DNA of 64,000 nucleotides from Pandoraea nosoerga. GTDB lineage: Bacteria; Pseudomonadota; Gammaproteobacteria; Burkholderiales; Burkholderiaceae. Location: contig NZ_CABPSC010000008.1 of assembly GCF_902459585.1 (NCBI RefSeq), positions 124,001 to 188,000 of the forward strand, written 5' to 3'. The position numbers and the translations under genes were made by a program. The notes under the pieces were generated by a model that saw only the letters and a list, made by a program, of their open reading frames with translations, was not told the DNA's origin and did not search any database. How positions within the stretch are numbered: the stretch's first letter is position 1; the number at the start of each line of letters is the position of its first letter. Below, piece after piece: positions 9,366 through 17,674 of this stretch.

Positions 9366-9465
9366 AAAACCTACGATGTTCGGTGATTTTCGCGTAAAAA
9401 CGCGTCAATGCCGAGCGAACAGCAGGAACGCAACGTGATTGACATCACGATGCCGCAGCGAGTTT

Positions 9466-9542
9466 GGAGCGGTAGTTCAGTTGGTTAGAATACCGGCCTG
9501 TCACGCCGGGGGTCGCGGGTTCGAGCCCCGTCCGCTCCGCCA
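9466..9542 (+). tRNA. tRNA-Asp (anticodon GTC), copy 2
   Basis: Identical to the copy at 9289-9365 over all 77 bases, with only a few matching bases (TTTGG) before it. Tandem gene duplication held identical by gene conversion is the simplest reading. Confidence 0.97.
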
Positions 9543-9550
9543 AACAAAGA

Positions 9551-9579
9551 AAGCCCAGGCTGATGCCTGGGCTTTTTTT
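9551..9579 (+). terminator. Terminator after the tRNA cluster
   Basis: AAGCCCAGGC, four-base loop, GCCTGGGCTT, then a run of T. A strong, well-formed terminator. Confidence 0.92.
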
Positions 9580-9672
9580 ATTCTCTCGACGCCTTGATGT
9601 GTCGTCTCGCGCCACGGCGTTTGCGGCATTTCGACACCCATTCTCCCCGCTCTTGAGCCCCCTCGGGGTCTC

Positions 9673-9707
9673 TGCGGGTTTTTCGCGAAATTTCCGAAAA
9701 ACCCGCA
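9673..9707. repeat. 13-bp perfect inverted repeat beside the tRNA cluster
   Basis: TGCGGGTTTTTCG (9673-9685) and its exact complement CGAAAAACCCGCA (9695-9707) with a nine-base centre. There is no U-run after it on either strand, so it is not a normal terminator. It lies between the tRNA cluster and the 3' end of gudD. Confidence 0.6.
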
Positions 9708-9796
9708 ATTCTCACGCATTGCGATACGGTCATCACCGTAACCCTGCGGTTCCGCGTCGCGCACCGGATGTCACCAGCGTCTCGAAAGCGGCGAGG

Positions 9797-11125
9797 TCAC
9801 CGCACCAGGCACGGGCGCTTCGGGTCGAACTTCCAGTCCGGCACCAGATACTGCATGGCGACACTGTCGTCTCGGGCGCCGAGTCCGTGCTCGAGATAAA
9901 GGGCGTGTGCGGCTTCGACGGCGTCCATGTCCAGGGCGACGCCCAAGCCCGGGGCAGTGGGCACGCTGACGCTGCCGTTCGCGATCCGCAGGGGGTTGCG
10001 TGTGAGGTGCTGGCCATCCTGCCAGATCCAGTGCGTATCGATCGCAGTGATGTGCCCCGGGGCCGCGGCTGCCACGTGTGTGAACATCGCGAGCGACACG
10101 TCGAAGTGGTTGTTCGAGTGTGAGCCCCATGTCAGACCCCAGTCGCGACACATCTGCGCAACGCGCACCGCGCCTTGCATCGTCCAGAAGTGAGGGTCGG
10201 CCAGCGGAATGTCGACCGACTGCAACTGGATCGCGTGTCCCATTTGACGCCAGTCCGTGGCGATCATGTTCGTCGCCGTCGGCAGCCCGGTCGCACGGCG
10301 GAACTCGGCCATGACCTCGCGTCCCGAGTAGCCGTTCTCGGCGCCGCAGGGATCCTCGGCATAGGCGAGCACGTCGTGCTTGTCGCGACACAGGCGCACC
10401 GCTTCGGCAAGCGACCACGCGCCGTTCGGGTCGAGCGTGACCCGCGCCTGCGGAAACCGTCTGGCCAGTGCCGTGACAGCTTCGATCTCCGCATCTCCAT
10501 CGAGTACACCACCCTTGAGCTTGAAGTCCTGGAAGCCGTAGCGCGCATGTGCGGCTTCGGCCAGGCGCACCACGGCGTCCGGCGTCATGGCCACCTCGGT
10601 GCGCACGCGCTCCCAGTCGTCGCGCGCGCCGCGGTTGTCGGCGTAGGGGAGGTCCGTGGCGTTCCGGTCGCCGATGAAGAACAGGTAGCCGAGCATCGCC
10701 ACTTCGCTGCGCTGCTGACCTTCGCCGAGCAGGGCGGCGACGGGCACTTCGAGATGCTGTCCCAGGAGGTCGAGCAGGGCGGCTTCGAGCGCGGTGACGG
10801 CGTGGATCGTCGTGCGCAGATCGAAGGTCTGCAGACCGCGTCCGCCGGTATCGCGATCGGCGAACGCGCGACGCGTCTGATCCAGGATGGCGTGAATGTT
10901 GGCGACCGATTGGCCGACGACGTAGGGACGGGCATCCTCGAGCGTCTTGCGAATGGCTTCGCCGCCGGGGACTTCGCCGACGCCCGTGTGGCCGGCGCTG
11001 TCATGGAGAATGACCAGATTGCGGGTGAAGAACGGCCCATGCGCACCGCTCAGGTTCAACAGCATGCTGTCGCGGCCGGCGACGGGGATAACGCGAAGTT
11101 CGACGACGGTGGGGGTTCGGGTCAT
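9797..11125 (-). CDS. gudD: Glucarate dehydratase
   Basis: 442 residues from the ATG at 11125; E. coli GudD is about 446. It dehydrates D-glucarate (and L-idarate) to 5-keto-4-deoxy-glucarate in sugar-acid catabolism. The N-terminus [21 protein letters not shown] matches the family closely. Visible enolase-superfamily features are FKLKGG (catalytic Lys near residue 202), the metal ligands in TLDPNGAWS and YAEDPCG, and the catalytic histidine region [10 protein letters not shown]. No transporter or aldolase gene is next to it, so the pathway partners are elsewhere. Two GntR-type operator palindromes lie upstream. Confidence 0.88.
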   Translation of the reverse strand: MTRTPTVVELRVIPVAGRDSMLLNLSGAHGPFFTRNLVILHDSAGHTGVGEVPGGEAIRKTLEDARPYVVGQSVANIHAILDQTRRAFADRDTGGRGLQTFDLRTTIHAVTALEAALLDLLGQHLEVPVAALLGEGQQRSEVAMLGYLFFIGDRNATDLPYADNRGARDDWERVRTEVAMTPDAVVRLAEAAHARYGFQDFKLKGGVLDGDAEIEAVTALARRFPQARVTLDPNGAWSLAEAVRLCRDKHDVLAYAEDPCGAENGYSGREVMAEFRRATGLPTATNMIATDWRQMGHAIQLQSVDIPLADPHFWTMQGAVRVAQMCRDWGLTWGSHSNNHFDVSLAMFTHVAAAAPGHITAIDTHWIWQDGQHLTRNPLRIANGSVSVPTAPGLGVALDMDAVEAAHALYLEHGLGARDDSVAMQYLVPDWKFDPKRPCLVR

Positions 11126-11167
11126 GGCAAAGGCTGGGTCGGAGCAAAGAAGAGGGTTGCGACCTAC

Positions 11168-11191
11168 ATGTTGTATGTCATCAGACAACAT
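11168..11191. promoter_or_regulatory. GntR-type operator 1 upstream of gudD
   Basis: Perfect 7-bp arms ATGTTGT and ACAACAT around ten bases, 43 bases before the gudD start. It contains TTGTCTGATG on the minus strand, like the operators of FadR/GntR (FCD) regulators of sugar-acid genes. The regulator is not identified. Confidence 0.55.
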
Positions 11192-11305
11192 TCTAAGGAA
11201 AGATCGACGCCATGCCTTTGCGGGTTTACCCGTTTTCGTGGTGGAAGCCCGATATGACTCGTTCTGCCGGGAGAGCGAAGAAGCAGGCGCGAGTCGGCCG
11301 CACAT

Positions 11306-11324
11306 CAAGTTATCAGACAACTTG
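11306..11324. promoter_or_regulatory. GntR-type operator 2 upstream of gudD
   Basis: Palindrome CAAGTT / AACTTG around seven bases. It shares ATCAGACAAC with operator 1. Two sites about 135 bases apart could allow DNA looping. Confidence 0.5.
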
Positions 11325-11450
11325 CTCGAGGAAATCGGGGCTGCTTTGACTGCGGCCTAAACCGGCCACCCGTGGCCGCCCGCGATCGCACCTGGTGGCA
11401 TCCGTGGCATCCCCGGTGGCACCCGGTGGCGGCGTGCGTCGCGGCGCCCC

Positions 11451-12803
11451 TTATTGCGTCTTGGCGCGCACGACCCAGCGCAGGTACAGCAGCAGACCGA
11501 AGGCAGCGACCGCCAGGCTGGCGGTATTCGCGAACCAGAAGCCCGCGGCGCCGTGTAGCGAGGCCGGCGACATGCCGCTCACGTCGAATCCCAGCACGTA
11601 GCCGCCGCCCAGCCCCACGCCCCACAGCGACACGGCGTAGATGACGGTCGGCACAACGGCGACCTTCCACGCTCGCAGCACGAACACGGCGCTCACCTGC
11701 AGCGCGTCGAAGACGTGATAGGCGGCGACCATGGCGAGTAGCGGCGTGGTCACGGCGGCGACCATCGCGTCGGACGTGTACGCGGTAATGATCCACGGAT
11801 GGCACAACCAGACGATGGATGCCAGCACGACGCCCAGCGTGCCGGCGAACTCCACGCCGCGGCGGCCGACGAGATGCGCCGCGCGAAAGTCGCGCGAGCC
11901 GATGGCCTGTGCGGTGAGTGTGGCCGTGGCGATGGCGATGGACATCGGCAGCATGTAGAGCAGTGCGCCGAGGTTGGCCGCGATCTGGTGACCGGCGAGC
12001 GTCACGTCGCCCAGGCGTGCAATGAAGATCGCCATGAACGAGAACGCCGTGACCTCGATCAGGTAGCTCAGCCCCATCGGCACGCCGAGCTTGAGCAGTG
12101 CCCGAATCGCCTGCCAGTGCGGCCAGCAGAAACGCGCGAAGATGCCGAACTCGCGCAGCTTGGGGTGACGCGCCATCAGCACAAGTCCGAGCGCGCACGA
12201 CACCCAGTTGATCGACGTCGTGGCGATGGCGCAGCCGGTGCTGCCGAGTGCGGGAATGCCCAGACGCTCGACACCGTAGATGAGCGCGAGATTGAGCGGC
12301 ACCTTGAGGGCGAGGCCGGTCACTTGAATGGCCATGACGATGCGCGGCTGCCCGACGGCCGTCGAGAGCGACGAATACACGCGAAAGAGCAGAGCGGCGG
12401 GCAGGCCGAATGCGAGGATCTGCAGATAGGCGCTCGCGCGCGCTTCGAGCTCGGGTGTGGCCTCGGAGAGCTGCAGGATGAGCCCCGGGTGCATCAGCAG
12501 CACGAAACCCGGTACGGCGAGAAAGAGTGCGAGCCAGAACGCCTGCCGTACCTCTTCGCCAATGGCCAGCCGTTCGCCTGCGCCGAACAGTTGTGCGGCG
12601 ATTGGCGAGAGCGCGACGAGAATGCCCATCAGCCCGACGTACACCGTGATGTAGATCGAGCCGCCGAGTGCGAGCGAGGCCAGGTCGAAGGCCGACGCGC
12701 GGCCGACCATCGCGGTGTCCATCACCCCGAAGGCGATGACGGCCAACTGGCCGATCAGGACCGGCCAGGCGAGCCCGGCGATGCGTTTGATGTCATGCCA
12801 CAT
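11451..12803 (-). CDS. MATE family multidrug/sodium antiporter
   Basis: 450 residues with about twelve hydrophobic segments in two homologous halves, the MATE (NorM-like) layout. The N-terminus IKRIAGLAWPVLIGQLAVIAFGVMDTAMVGR is the family signature, with the aspartate of the VMDTAMVG motif. Such inner-membrane proteins expel cationic drugs in exchange for Na+ or H+. The ATG at 12803 starts directly before this motif; a longer frame upstream overlaps the glycosyltransferase gene and is rejected. It lies 34 bases after the glycosyltransferase stop, so the two are probably one minus-strand operon. Substrate unknown. Confidence 0.88.
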   Translation of the reverse strand: MWHDIKRIAGLAWPVLIGQLAVIAFGVMDTAMVGRASAFDLASLALGGSIYITVYVGLMGILVALSPIAAQLFGAGERLAIGEEVRQAFWLALFLAVPGFVLLMHPGLILQLSEATPELEARASAYLQILAFGLPAALLFRVYSSLSTAVGQPRIVMAIQVTGLALKVPLNLALIYGVERLGIPALGSTGCAIATTSINWVSCALGLVLMARHPKLREFGIFARFCWPHWQAIRALLKLGVPMGLSYLIEVTAFSFMAIFIARLGDVTLAGHQIAANLGALLYMLPMSIAIATATLTAQAIGSRDFRAAHLVGRRGVEFAGTLGVVLASIVWLCHPWIITAYTSDAMVAAVTTPLLAMVAAYHVFDALQVSAVFVLRAWKVAVVPTVIYAVSLWGVGLGGGYVLGFDVSGMSPASLHGAAGFWFANTASLAVAAFGLLLYLRWVVRAKTQ

Positions 12804-12837
12804 GGCGAGGAAGGTCGAAGGCAGGCGCCGGAGCGGA

Positions 12838-14568
12838 TCAGCGCGGACGCGCGGCGCGCCGCCACGGCCGCTCCTGCAGCACATAGAGGCGGAAACGCTC
12901 GTCGCGGTCGGCCGCGCGGCGGCCTTCCCACAGCTGGCGCCATTCGTAGGGCGCGAGCGAGAGCGGTTCGCTGTAGTCCTGCGCGTCCTGGCGCAAGAGG
13001 ACGTCGCACTCGTCGTTGGACGAGCCGAAACGCATCTTGCCGAAGTAGGCGAACGAGGCGAGCTGCGCGTCGCCCACACGCGCGGTGCGAATGCAGGTGT
13101 AGTCGGCCGGCAGGTGCGCGGCGATCTGCGCGGCCACGTCGCGATACGTTCTGCCGTAGTTCACGACAGGCAGCCAGAGCGTCATGAGCAGCACCCACAT
13201 GAGCGTGGTGCCGCCCGAGGACAACACGACGCTGCGCCACAGCACCTTCGGGCTGCGCGAGACGCGCCACGCCACGAGCGCCACCCAGGCGCCGGTTACG
13301 AGCAGGGCGCTGATGAGCGTGAGCCAGCTGAATTCCGGATTGAAGCCGGGCACCAGTCGCCGCAGGTTGCGTGCAGTCGACGCGGGAAAGCCGGTGATAC
13401 CGGCCAGCCACACGATCCACACGAAGCCGGCGAGCACGGTAAACGAGAGCACGGCAAACCAGTCGATGGCGTTGACCGTACCGCGCTTGAGCGTGGGCAG
13501 ACCGAAGGCGGCGACGATCGACAGGGCCGGCAGCGCCAGCATGAACAGTTGATTGCCCTGATGTGCCTGCAGCACGATCAGCAGCAGGATCGCCAGCGTG
13601 AACGCGAGCGCGATGGCGATGTGCGGGGCGCGCCGCATGCCGCGCCAGGAATAGAGCGACCAGGCGGCCAGTGGCCATGCCGGCCATGCGAACAGCGCGA
13701 GGTTCTTGGCAATGTAGCTGAGCGAATCGAGCGTCGGCCCGCTAAAGGCGTCGAAACCGATGTCGGCCCACTCGCCGAGCCAACTGCGCGCACCGCTTGC
13801 CAGTTCGAGAGCGGCCAGCGGCCACGTGCAGGCGATGAGCAGTGTCACGGGCGTGGATACCATCAGCAGCATGCGAAGCGGCAGCGCGCGGCAGAGCGCC
13901 GCAACGCCGATGCCGGCGATCCACAAGGTCAGCGTCATCAGCGGCGACGACGCGAGCGCCATGCCGCCGAGCGCCACGCCAAACCACACGGCGCCCTGAC
14001 GCGGTTTGTCGAGGCTGCGCACGAGGCCGTAAATGGCCATGGAGATGAGGGTGAGCTGGCCGACGGCCGAAGTCGTTTCATGGCCGCGCTCGGCCAGGCC
14101 AAAGCAGGCGAGCAGAATCAGCAGGGCACCGTCGGCGAGGGTGCGGCCGTAGTCGCGCGGCTCGGGTTCGCCGCCGAAAGCATACTTGAATGGCTGCACT
14201 TCGGGGCGGCGGCCGAGCAGATACGTGCCGTACCAGATGAACGTGCACGTGATGTAGAAGCACAGGCCGGTGACGATGCGGGCGGCGTCGGGCGCGTCGA
14301 GCCACGAGAAGGTGCGAATGGCGAGCGCACCGAGCCAGGAGACGAGCGGGCCGTTGTCATAGATCGGCTTGCCGGCGATGTTCGGCAGCAGCCAGTCCGA
14401 GAGCTGGCCGTGCGCCATCGTCCACATGATGCCGAAGCCGGCGGCGTCTTCGTTCTTCCACGGATCGCGACCGAACAACCCCGCCAGCACATAGATGACA
14501 CAAATGGCGATCAGCAGCGAACGCGGAAGCGCGCTGGTGGCGGAGGCGGTAATGCGAACTCGTTTCAT
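12838..14568 (-). CDS. ArnT-like membrane glycosyltransferase (GT39/PMT superfamily)
   Basis: 576 residues. About twelve membrane helices are followed by a C-terminal periplasmic part (about 440-576) with two cysteines. The first periplasmic loop carries DPWKNEDAAGFGIMW, matching the acidic catalytic motif of lipid-phosphosugar-dependent transferases such as ArnT and PMT. These enzymes move a sugar from an undecaprenyl or dolichyl carrier to a lipid A or protein acceptor at the outer face of the inner membrane. The acceptor cannot be told; no arn genes are near. It is transcribed ahead of the MATE gene. Confidence 0.75.
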   Translation of the reverse strand: MKRVRITASATSALPRSLLIAICVIYVLAGLFGRDPWKNEDAAGFGIMWTMAHGQLSDWLLPNIAGKPIYDNGPLVSWLGALAIRTFSWLDAPDAARIVTGLCFYITCTFIWYGTYLLGRRPEVQPFKYAFGGEPEPRDYGRTLADGALLILLACFGLAERGHETTSAVGQLTLISMAIYGLVRSLDKPRQGAVWFGVALGGMALASSPLMTLTLWIAGIGVAALCRALPLRMLLMVSTPVTLLIACTWPLAALELASGARSWLGEWADIGFDAFSGPTLDSLSYIAKNLALFAWPAWPLAAWSLYSWRGMRRAPHIAIALAFTLAILLLIVLQAHQGNQLFMLALPALSIVAAFGLPTLKRGTVNAIDWFAVLSFTVLAGFVWIVWLAGITGFPASTARNLRRLVPGFNPEFSWLTLISALLVTGAWVALVAWRVSRSPKVLWRSVVLSSGGTTLMWVLLMTLWLPVVNYGRTYRDVAAQIAAHLPADYTCIRTARVGDAQLASFAYFGKMRFGSSNDECDVLLRQDAQDYSEPLSLAPYEWRQLWEGRRAADRDERFRLYVLQERPWRRAARPR

Positions 14569-14712
14569 AGGCCGGACGACAGAACCGGCGCAGCGGCCGG
14601 ATCGCGGAAAATCAGGGGACGAACCGGAACCGGTTCGGGGTCAAGCTTGGGGAAAACCAGAAAAGCCGACAGTATGACAGTATCCGGTCTCGCGGCGCAG
14701 ACCAGAACGAAG

Positions 14713-14740
14713 AAAAAGGGGCAGCCTGAGCTGCCCCTTT
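14713..14740 (-). terminator. Terminator after rpmE2
   Basis: AAAGGGGCAG / CTGCCCCTTT, six-base loop, U-run on the minus strand. Confidence 0.9.
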
Positions 14741-14838
14741 GCAATGCTTTCCCAACGCCGGGGCGCTGCCCCTGATGCACTGGCCCGTCAAACCTGTCGG
14801 GCCCCGCATTGCGTTGTACGGCGCGTCGCCCGTGAAAC

Positions 14839-15105
14839 TCAGGCGATCTTGCCGCCGGCGCGGTTGCCGAACTTCTGGCGGAACTTGTCCACGCGACCGG
14901 CCGTGTCCATGATGCGCTGTTCGCCGGTGTAGAAGTTGTGCGAAGCCGACGACGTTTCGATCTTCACGAGCGGGTAGGTCTTGCCATCCTTCTCGGCCGT
15001 TTCCTTGGTCTGGATCGTCGAGCGGGTGATGAATTCGAAGTCGACGCCGGGCGTCATGTCGCGGAACAGGACTTCGCGGTATTCCGGGTGGATGCCTTGT
15101 TTCAT
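14839..15105 (-). CDS. rpmE2: 50S ribosomal protein L31 type B
   Basis: 88 residues beginning [16 protein letters not shown]. It lacks the CxxC zinc-ribbon cysteines of ordinary L31, which defines the zinc-free type B paralogue. In other bacteria type B L31 replaces the zinc form when zinc is scarce and is repressed by Zur; here there is no obvious Zur box and it may be the only L31 gene. L31 sits at the subunit interface in the 70S ribosome. It has its own terminator. Confidence 0.95.
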   Translation of the reverse strand: MKQGIHPEYREVLFRDMTPGVDFEFITRSTIQTKETAEKDGKTYPLVKIETSSASHNFYTGEQRIMDTAGRVDKFRQKFGNRAGGKIA

Positions 15106-15289
15106 GATGTACCTTGGGTTAAGTCGGTAGCCAGTCTGCGCGGGAGAGCGTCGTCCAGCAAGATCGCCTGGAAAACTGCTCCGTCAGCCCGCTAACGCCG
15201 CCGCCGTCATTCGACTGGGAAGGCGCCAACCACTTTCCGGGTGAGAAAACGCGCATTATGCCATGAAAACCGTGAATTTCGCAAAGTTT

Positions 15290-16129
15290 TCATGGGGTTG
15301 CGGCGCAAGCCTGCGGCGCTCGGCAGCCCGGCGGCGCGAAGGCGGCGGGATCTTGCAGAAAATAGCGGGAAAAGAGGGCATATAGTGCCGGATATTCGTC
15401 CCGAAAGGCCGCCGGGGCGACAAAGAACGCTTCGGCGCAGACCGCGAAGAATTCCGATTCGTGCTCGGTCGCGTAAGGGTCGAGCAGCGAGGTCGAGGCA
15501 AACGCGTCCCACTGCGCGTCGGACACGTTCGCTACGTGGTGGCAGAACGCTTCATAGGCGGGGTCGAACACCTCGCACCACGCCTCTGGCGTGAGATCCC
15601 CATGCAGACGCCGCAACATCGGCGGCACGCCATCGGCTTCGCCATTCTCCATGTCGAGCTTGTGGACGAATTCGTGAATCACGACGTTATACGCGAGCAC
15701 GTCGCTTGTCTGCACATCCTGCCACGACAGCAGCACCGGGCCGCCTTCCCATGCTTCGCCGCTCGCTTCCTGCGCGACGTCATGCACCACGCCGGCCTCG
15801 TCCTGCACCGTCTTGCGGATCAGGAATTCGCCCGGATACAGCACGATGCCGGTCCAGCCCCGATACAGCGCGGGCGGAAGGTTGAGGATCGGCAGGCAGG
15901 CCTGGGCGGCCACCGAGACGCACATGGCGTCGGTCAACTGCAGGTCGTGCGCGGTGGAGAATCGTTTGCTCGCGAGGAAGTCCGCAGCCAGCGCGCGCAG
16001 CCGGTCGAGCTCGTCGGCCGGACGGCAGGCGAGAAATGGCAGGGCGCCGACGACTTCGCGCCACAGCGCCTCTTCGATGATGGTGCGCTGTCGCGACGGA
16101 CGCAAACGGGCAAGCAGAGTCTTGAGCAT
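15290..16129 (-). CDS. mtfA: MtfA-like zinc peptidase (M90)
   Basis: 279 residues from the ATG at 16129; E. coli MtfA has 265. The catalytic zinc motif is HEFVHKLD (near residue 153), with the distal glutamate in HESEFFAVCAEAFF. The N-terminus MLKTLLARLRPSRQRTIIEE and the YPGEFLI segment also match. MtfA binds the glucose regulator Mlc in enterobacteria and has aminopeptidase activity; in a betaproteobacterium the partner is unknown. A longer frame to 16267 would translate the upstream 11-bp DNA repeat and is rejected. Confidence 0.88.
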   Translation of the reverse strand: MLKTLLARLRPSRQRTIIEEALWREVVGALPFLACRPADELDRLRALAADFLASKRFSTAHDLQLTDAMCVSVAAQACLPILNLPPALYRGWTGIVLYPGEFLIRKTVQDEAGVVHDVAQEASGEAWEGGPVLLSWQDVQTSDVLAYNVVIHEFVHKLDMENGEADGVPPMLRRLHGDLTPEAWCEVFDPAYEAFCHHVANVSDAQWDAFASTSLLDPYATEHESEFFAVCAEAFFVAPAAFRDEYPALYALFSRYFLQDPAAFAPPGCRAPQACAATP

Positions 16130-16170
16130 GACGGGGGCGCAGCAAACGTGACGACGATAAGTGCGGCAGC

Positions 16171-16236
16171 GATACGGCACCGATACGGCAGCGATACGGC
16201 ACCGATACGGCACCGATACGGCAGCGATACGGCAGC
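16171..16236. repeat. 11-bp tandem array upstream of mtfA
   Basis: Six complete units of GATACGGCASC (S = C or G, in the order C, G, C, C, G, G) in 66 bases, with a partial unit at the right edge. It starts 42 bases upstream of the mtfA start codon. Confidence 0.9.
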
Positions 16237-16357
16237 GATGGCAGGCGCCGCGAGCCGCGGATGCCACGATTCTAATTTAGGCGGTCCGGGCCGGGTGAGA
16301 GCTTCTCGTTGCGCAAGGCGGCCGTAAGGGGTGACCGTGATGCGATCGCGAGGCCAT

Positions 16358-16384
16358 GAAAAAGCCCCGCCGGTAGGGCGGGGC
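16358..16384 (-). terminator. Terminator after the MgtC-like gene
   Basis: GCCCCGCC / GGCGGGGC with a five-base loop and five U on the minus strand. Confidence 0.85.
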
Positions 16385-16474
16385 GAGACGTCGGGCACAG
16401 GCCGGGCGTGTCAGCGTGTTGTCCGCTTGCCCGGCCCGTGGTTGCCGAGGCGGCGACCCGCTGTCGGCGGCGGT

Positions 16475-16855
16475 TCAGCGCGTGCGCATGATCGGCGCTG
16501 TCTCCCAGCGGATGGCATGAACGCCGTCGGTGTCGCCGAGCGCGGAGACGAGATGCACGAGCGCGGCGCGACGGCTGCGTTCGCAGCGCAGGACGTAGTC
16601 GAGTTCGAGCAGATAGCCGCCCGAGCGACGAATGCGCGTTGCCGATTCGGGGCTGAGTTCGTGCGCGCTCAGCGCCTGGCGCACCTTCGCGTCGATTGCC
16701 TCGGCGTTCGCGGCGAGGGCGAGCACCACCAGTCGGTATTGTGGCGATGCCGGCGCTGCAGCCGGCGCCTTGGCCGCGCGCGGCGCTGCCGTGGCGGGCG
16801 CCAGCCGGGAGCGGGTGCGACCGAACAGGGTGGGGATAAGCATTTGCAGCGTCAT
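16475..16855 (-). CDS. Stand-alone MgtC/SapB C-terminal-like (ACT-type) domain protein
   Basis: 126 residues; start chosen from an excellent ribosome site (CAGGAGG, five bases before ATG). Residues 1-40 are Ala/Pro/Arg-rich without a signal peptide or membrane segment. Residues about 43-120 start YRLVVLALAANAEAIDAKV and end GVHAIRWETAP, resembling the soluble C-terminal domain of MgtC-family proteins, which normally follows a membrane domain absent here. MgtC proteins inhibit F1Fo ATPase or tune Mg2+ adaptation; whether the soluble domain alone does anything similar is unknown. Its own terminator marks it as a real gene. The family call is by eye. Confidence 0.5.
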   Translation of the reverse strand: MTLQMLIPTLFGRTRSRLAPATAAPRAAKAPAAAPASPQYRLVVLALAANAEAIDAKVRQALSAHELSPESATRIRRSGGYLLELDYVLRCERSRRAALVHLVSALGDTDGVHAIRWETAPIMRTR

Positions 16856-17462
16856 GGTGTCCTCCTGATGCAAGGGCCTGGGACGGCGGATGCCGGGGCT
16901 TGGCGACGTGTCGCACCCAACGCGGCCGGTGCCTCTCGCCGCTTTGCTGAGCGCAAATGGCGCATGCTCGCGATGGACGCAAGCGATGGATGGCGCGGAT
17001 GGCGCGCGATGCGACACGAATTCGACGCAAGCGTCGGCAGGCTTGAGCGGCGCCGGGATCGTCGGCGAATCGGTGTGACGTACCGACAAAACACGACCGG
17101 ATGCAAACAAGCTTGCCGCGCACCGGACGCGCTCAGGCGTCCGGGAGTGCTGTAATGCGGTGAAAAAGTGCGGGGAATGAACTCGGGATTCGGGATGCGT
17201 AATCCCGGATCGAGGATCCGCGATCGGGATCGCTCTCCATCGTCGCCAATGATCATGGCGCCATCGAGTTACGGTCCGATCGATGCACTACCGCTGCGGT
17301 ATTGGGACCGGCAGCGGCAGTCGATGATGACGACTGCGGGTTACCGGGCCAACGCCTTGTCGGTCATTGCCGACGCTTGCGTGCTACTAGAGCAACTGCC
17401 CACGGAAAACTCCGTCGTAATTGGAAAGCCGACATTGTAGCCGCTTGGTGGACGTCCGTAAA

Positions 17463-17486
17463 GGAATGAGGGAATGAGGGAATGAG
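17463..17486. repeat. 8-bp tandem array
   Basis: Three perfect GGAATGAG units, running into a related GGAAACCGGGAAAGCG stretch. Confidence 0.75.
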
Positions 17487-17604
17487 GGAAACCGGGAAAG
17501 CGAGAAAGCGTCGGAAATGTGAGGGTATCGCGGCGTTTTGTCGCGAATTCGATCCGTTATTCGCCTCTCGTCCGATCATTCGACCACCTTGGCGCCGGTT
17601 CGCC

Positions 17605-17640
17605 GAAGTTTCTGAAGTTTCCGAGGTTTCCGAAGTGCTC
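17605..17640. repeat. 9-bp tandem array
   Basis: Four units: GAAGTTTCT, GAAGTTTCC, GAGGTTTCC, GAAGTGCTC. It ends 35 bases from the 3' end of the FAD-dehydrogenase gene. Confidence 0.75.
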
Positions 17641-17674
17641 GCACCGACGATCGGCCATGTCCCGGAATGGTCCG

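Larger units (their letters stand above)
11126..11450. other. gudD upstream region
   Basis: 325 bases with the two operator palindromes and, at about 11394-11430, a degenerate repeat in which GTGGCATCC / GTGGCACCC recurs four times. No gene is supported. Confidence 0.55.
16130..16474. other. Region between mtfA and the MgtC-like gene
   Basis: 345 bases holding the 11-bp array, 16237-16357 with nothing recognisable, and the terminator at 16358-16384. Confidence 0.6.
16856..17674. other. 819-base region with no supported gene
   Basis: Short frames here lack ribosome sites and coding character. There are two short tandem arrays (17463-17486 and 17605-17640). Stretches at 17190-17235 repeat GGATC/GATCG elements. 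The MgtC-like gene's promoter must lie at its left end, since that gene is read leftward. Confidence 0.5.

Noticed and set aside
8940-9542. tRNA cluster as an integrated element with attachment sites
   Set aside because: No integrase gene and no displaced tRNA 3' fragment nearby; the two tRNA-Asp genes are complete.
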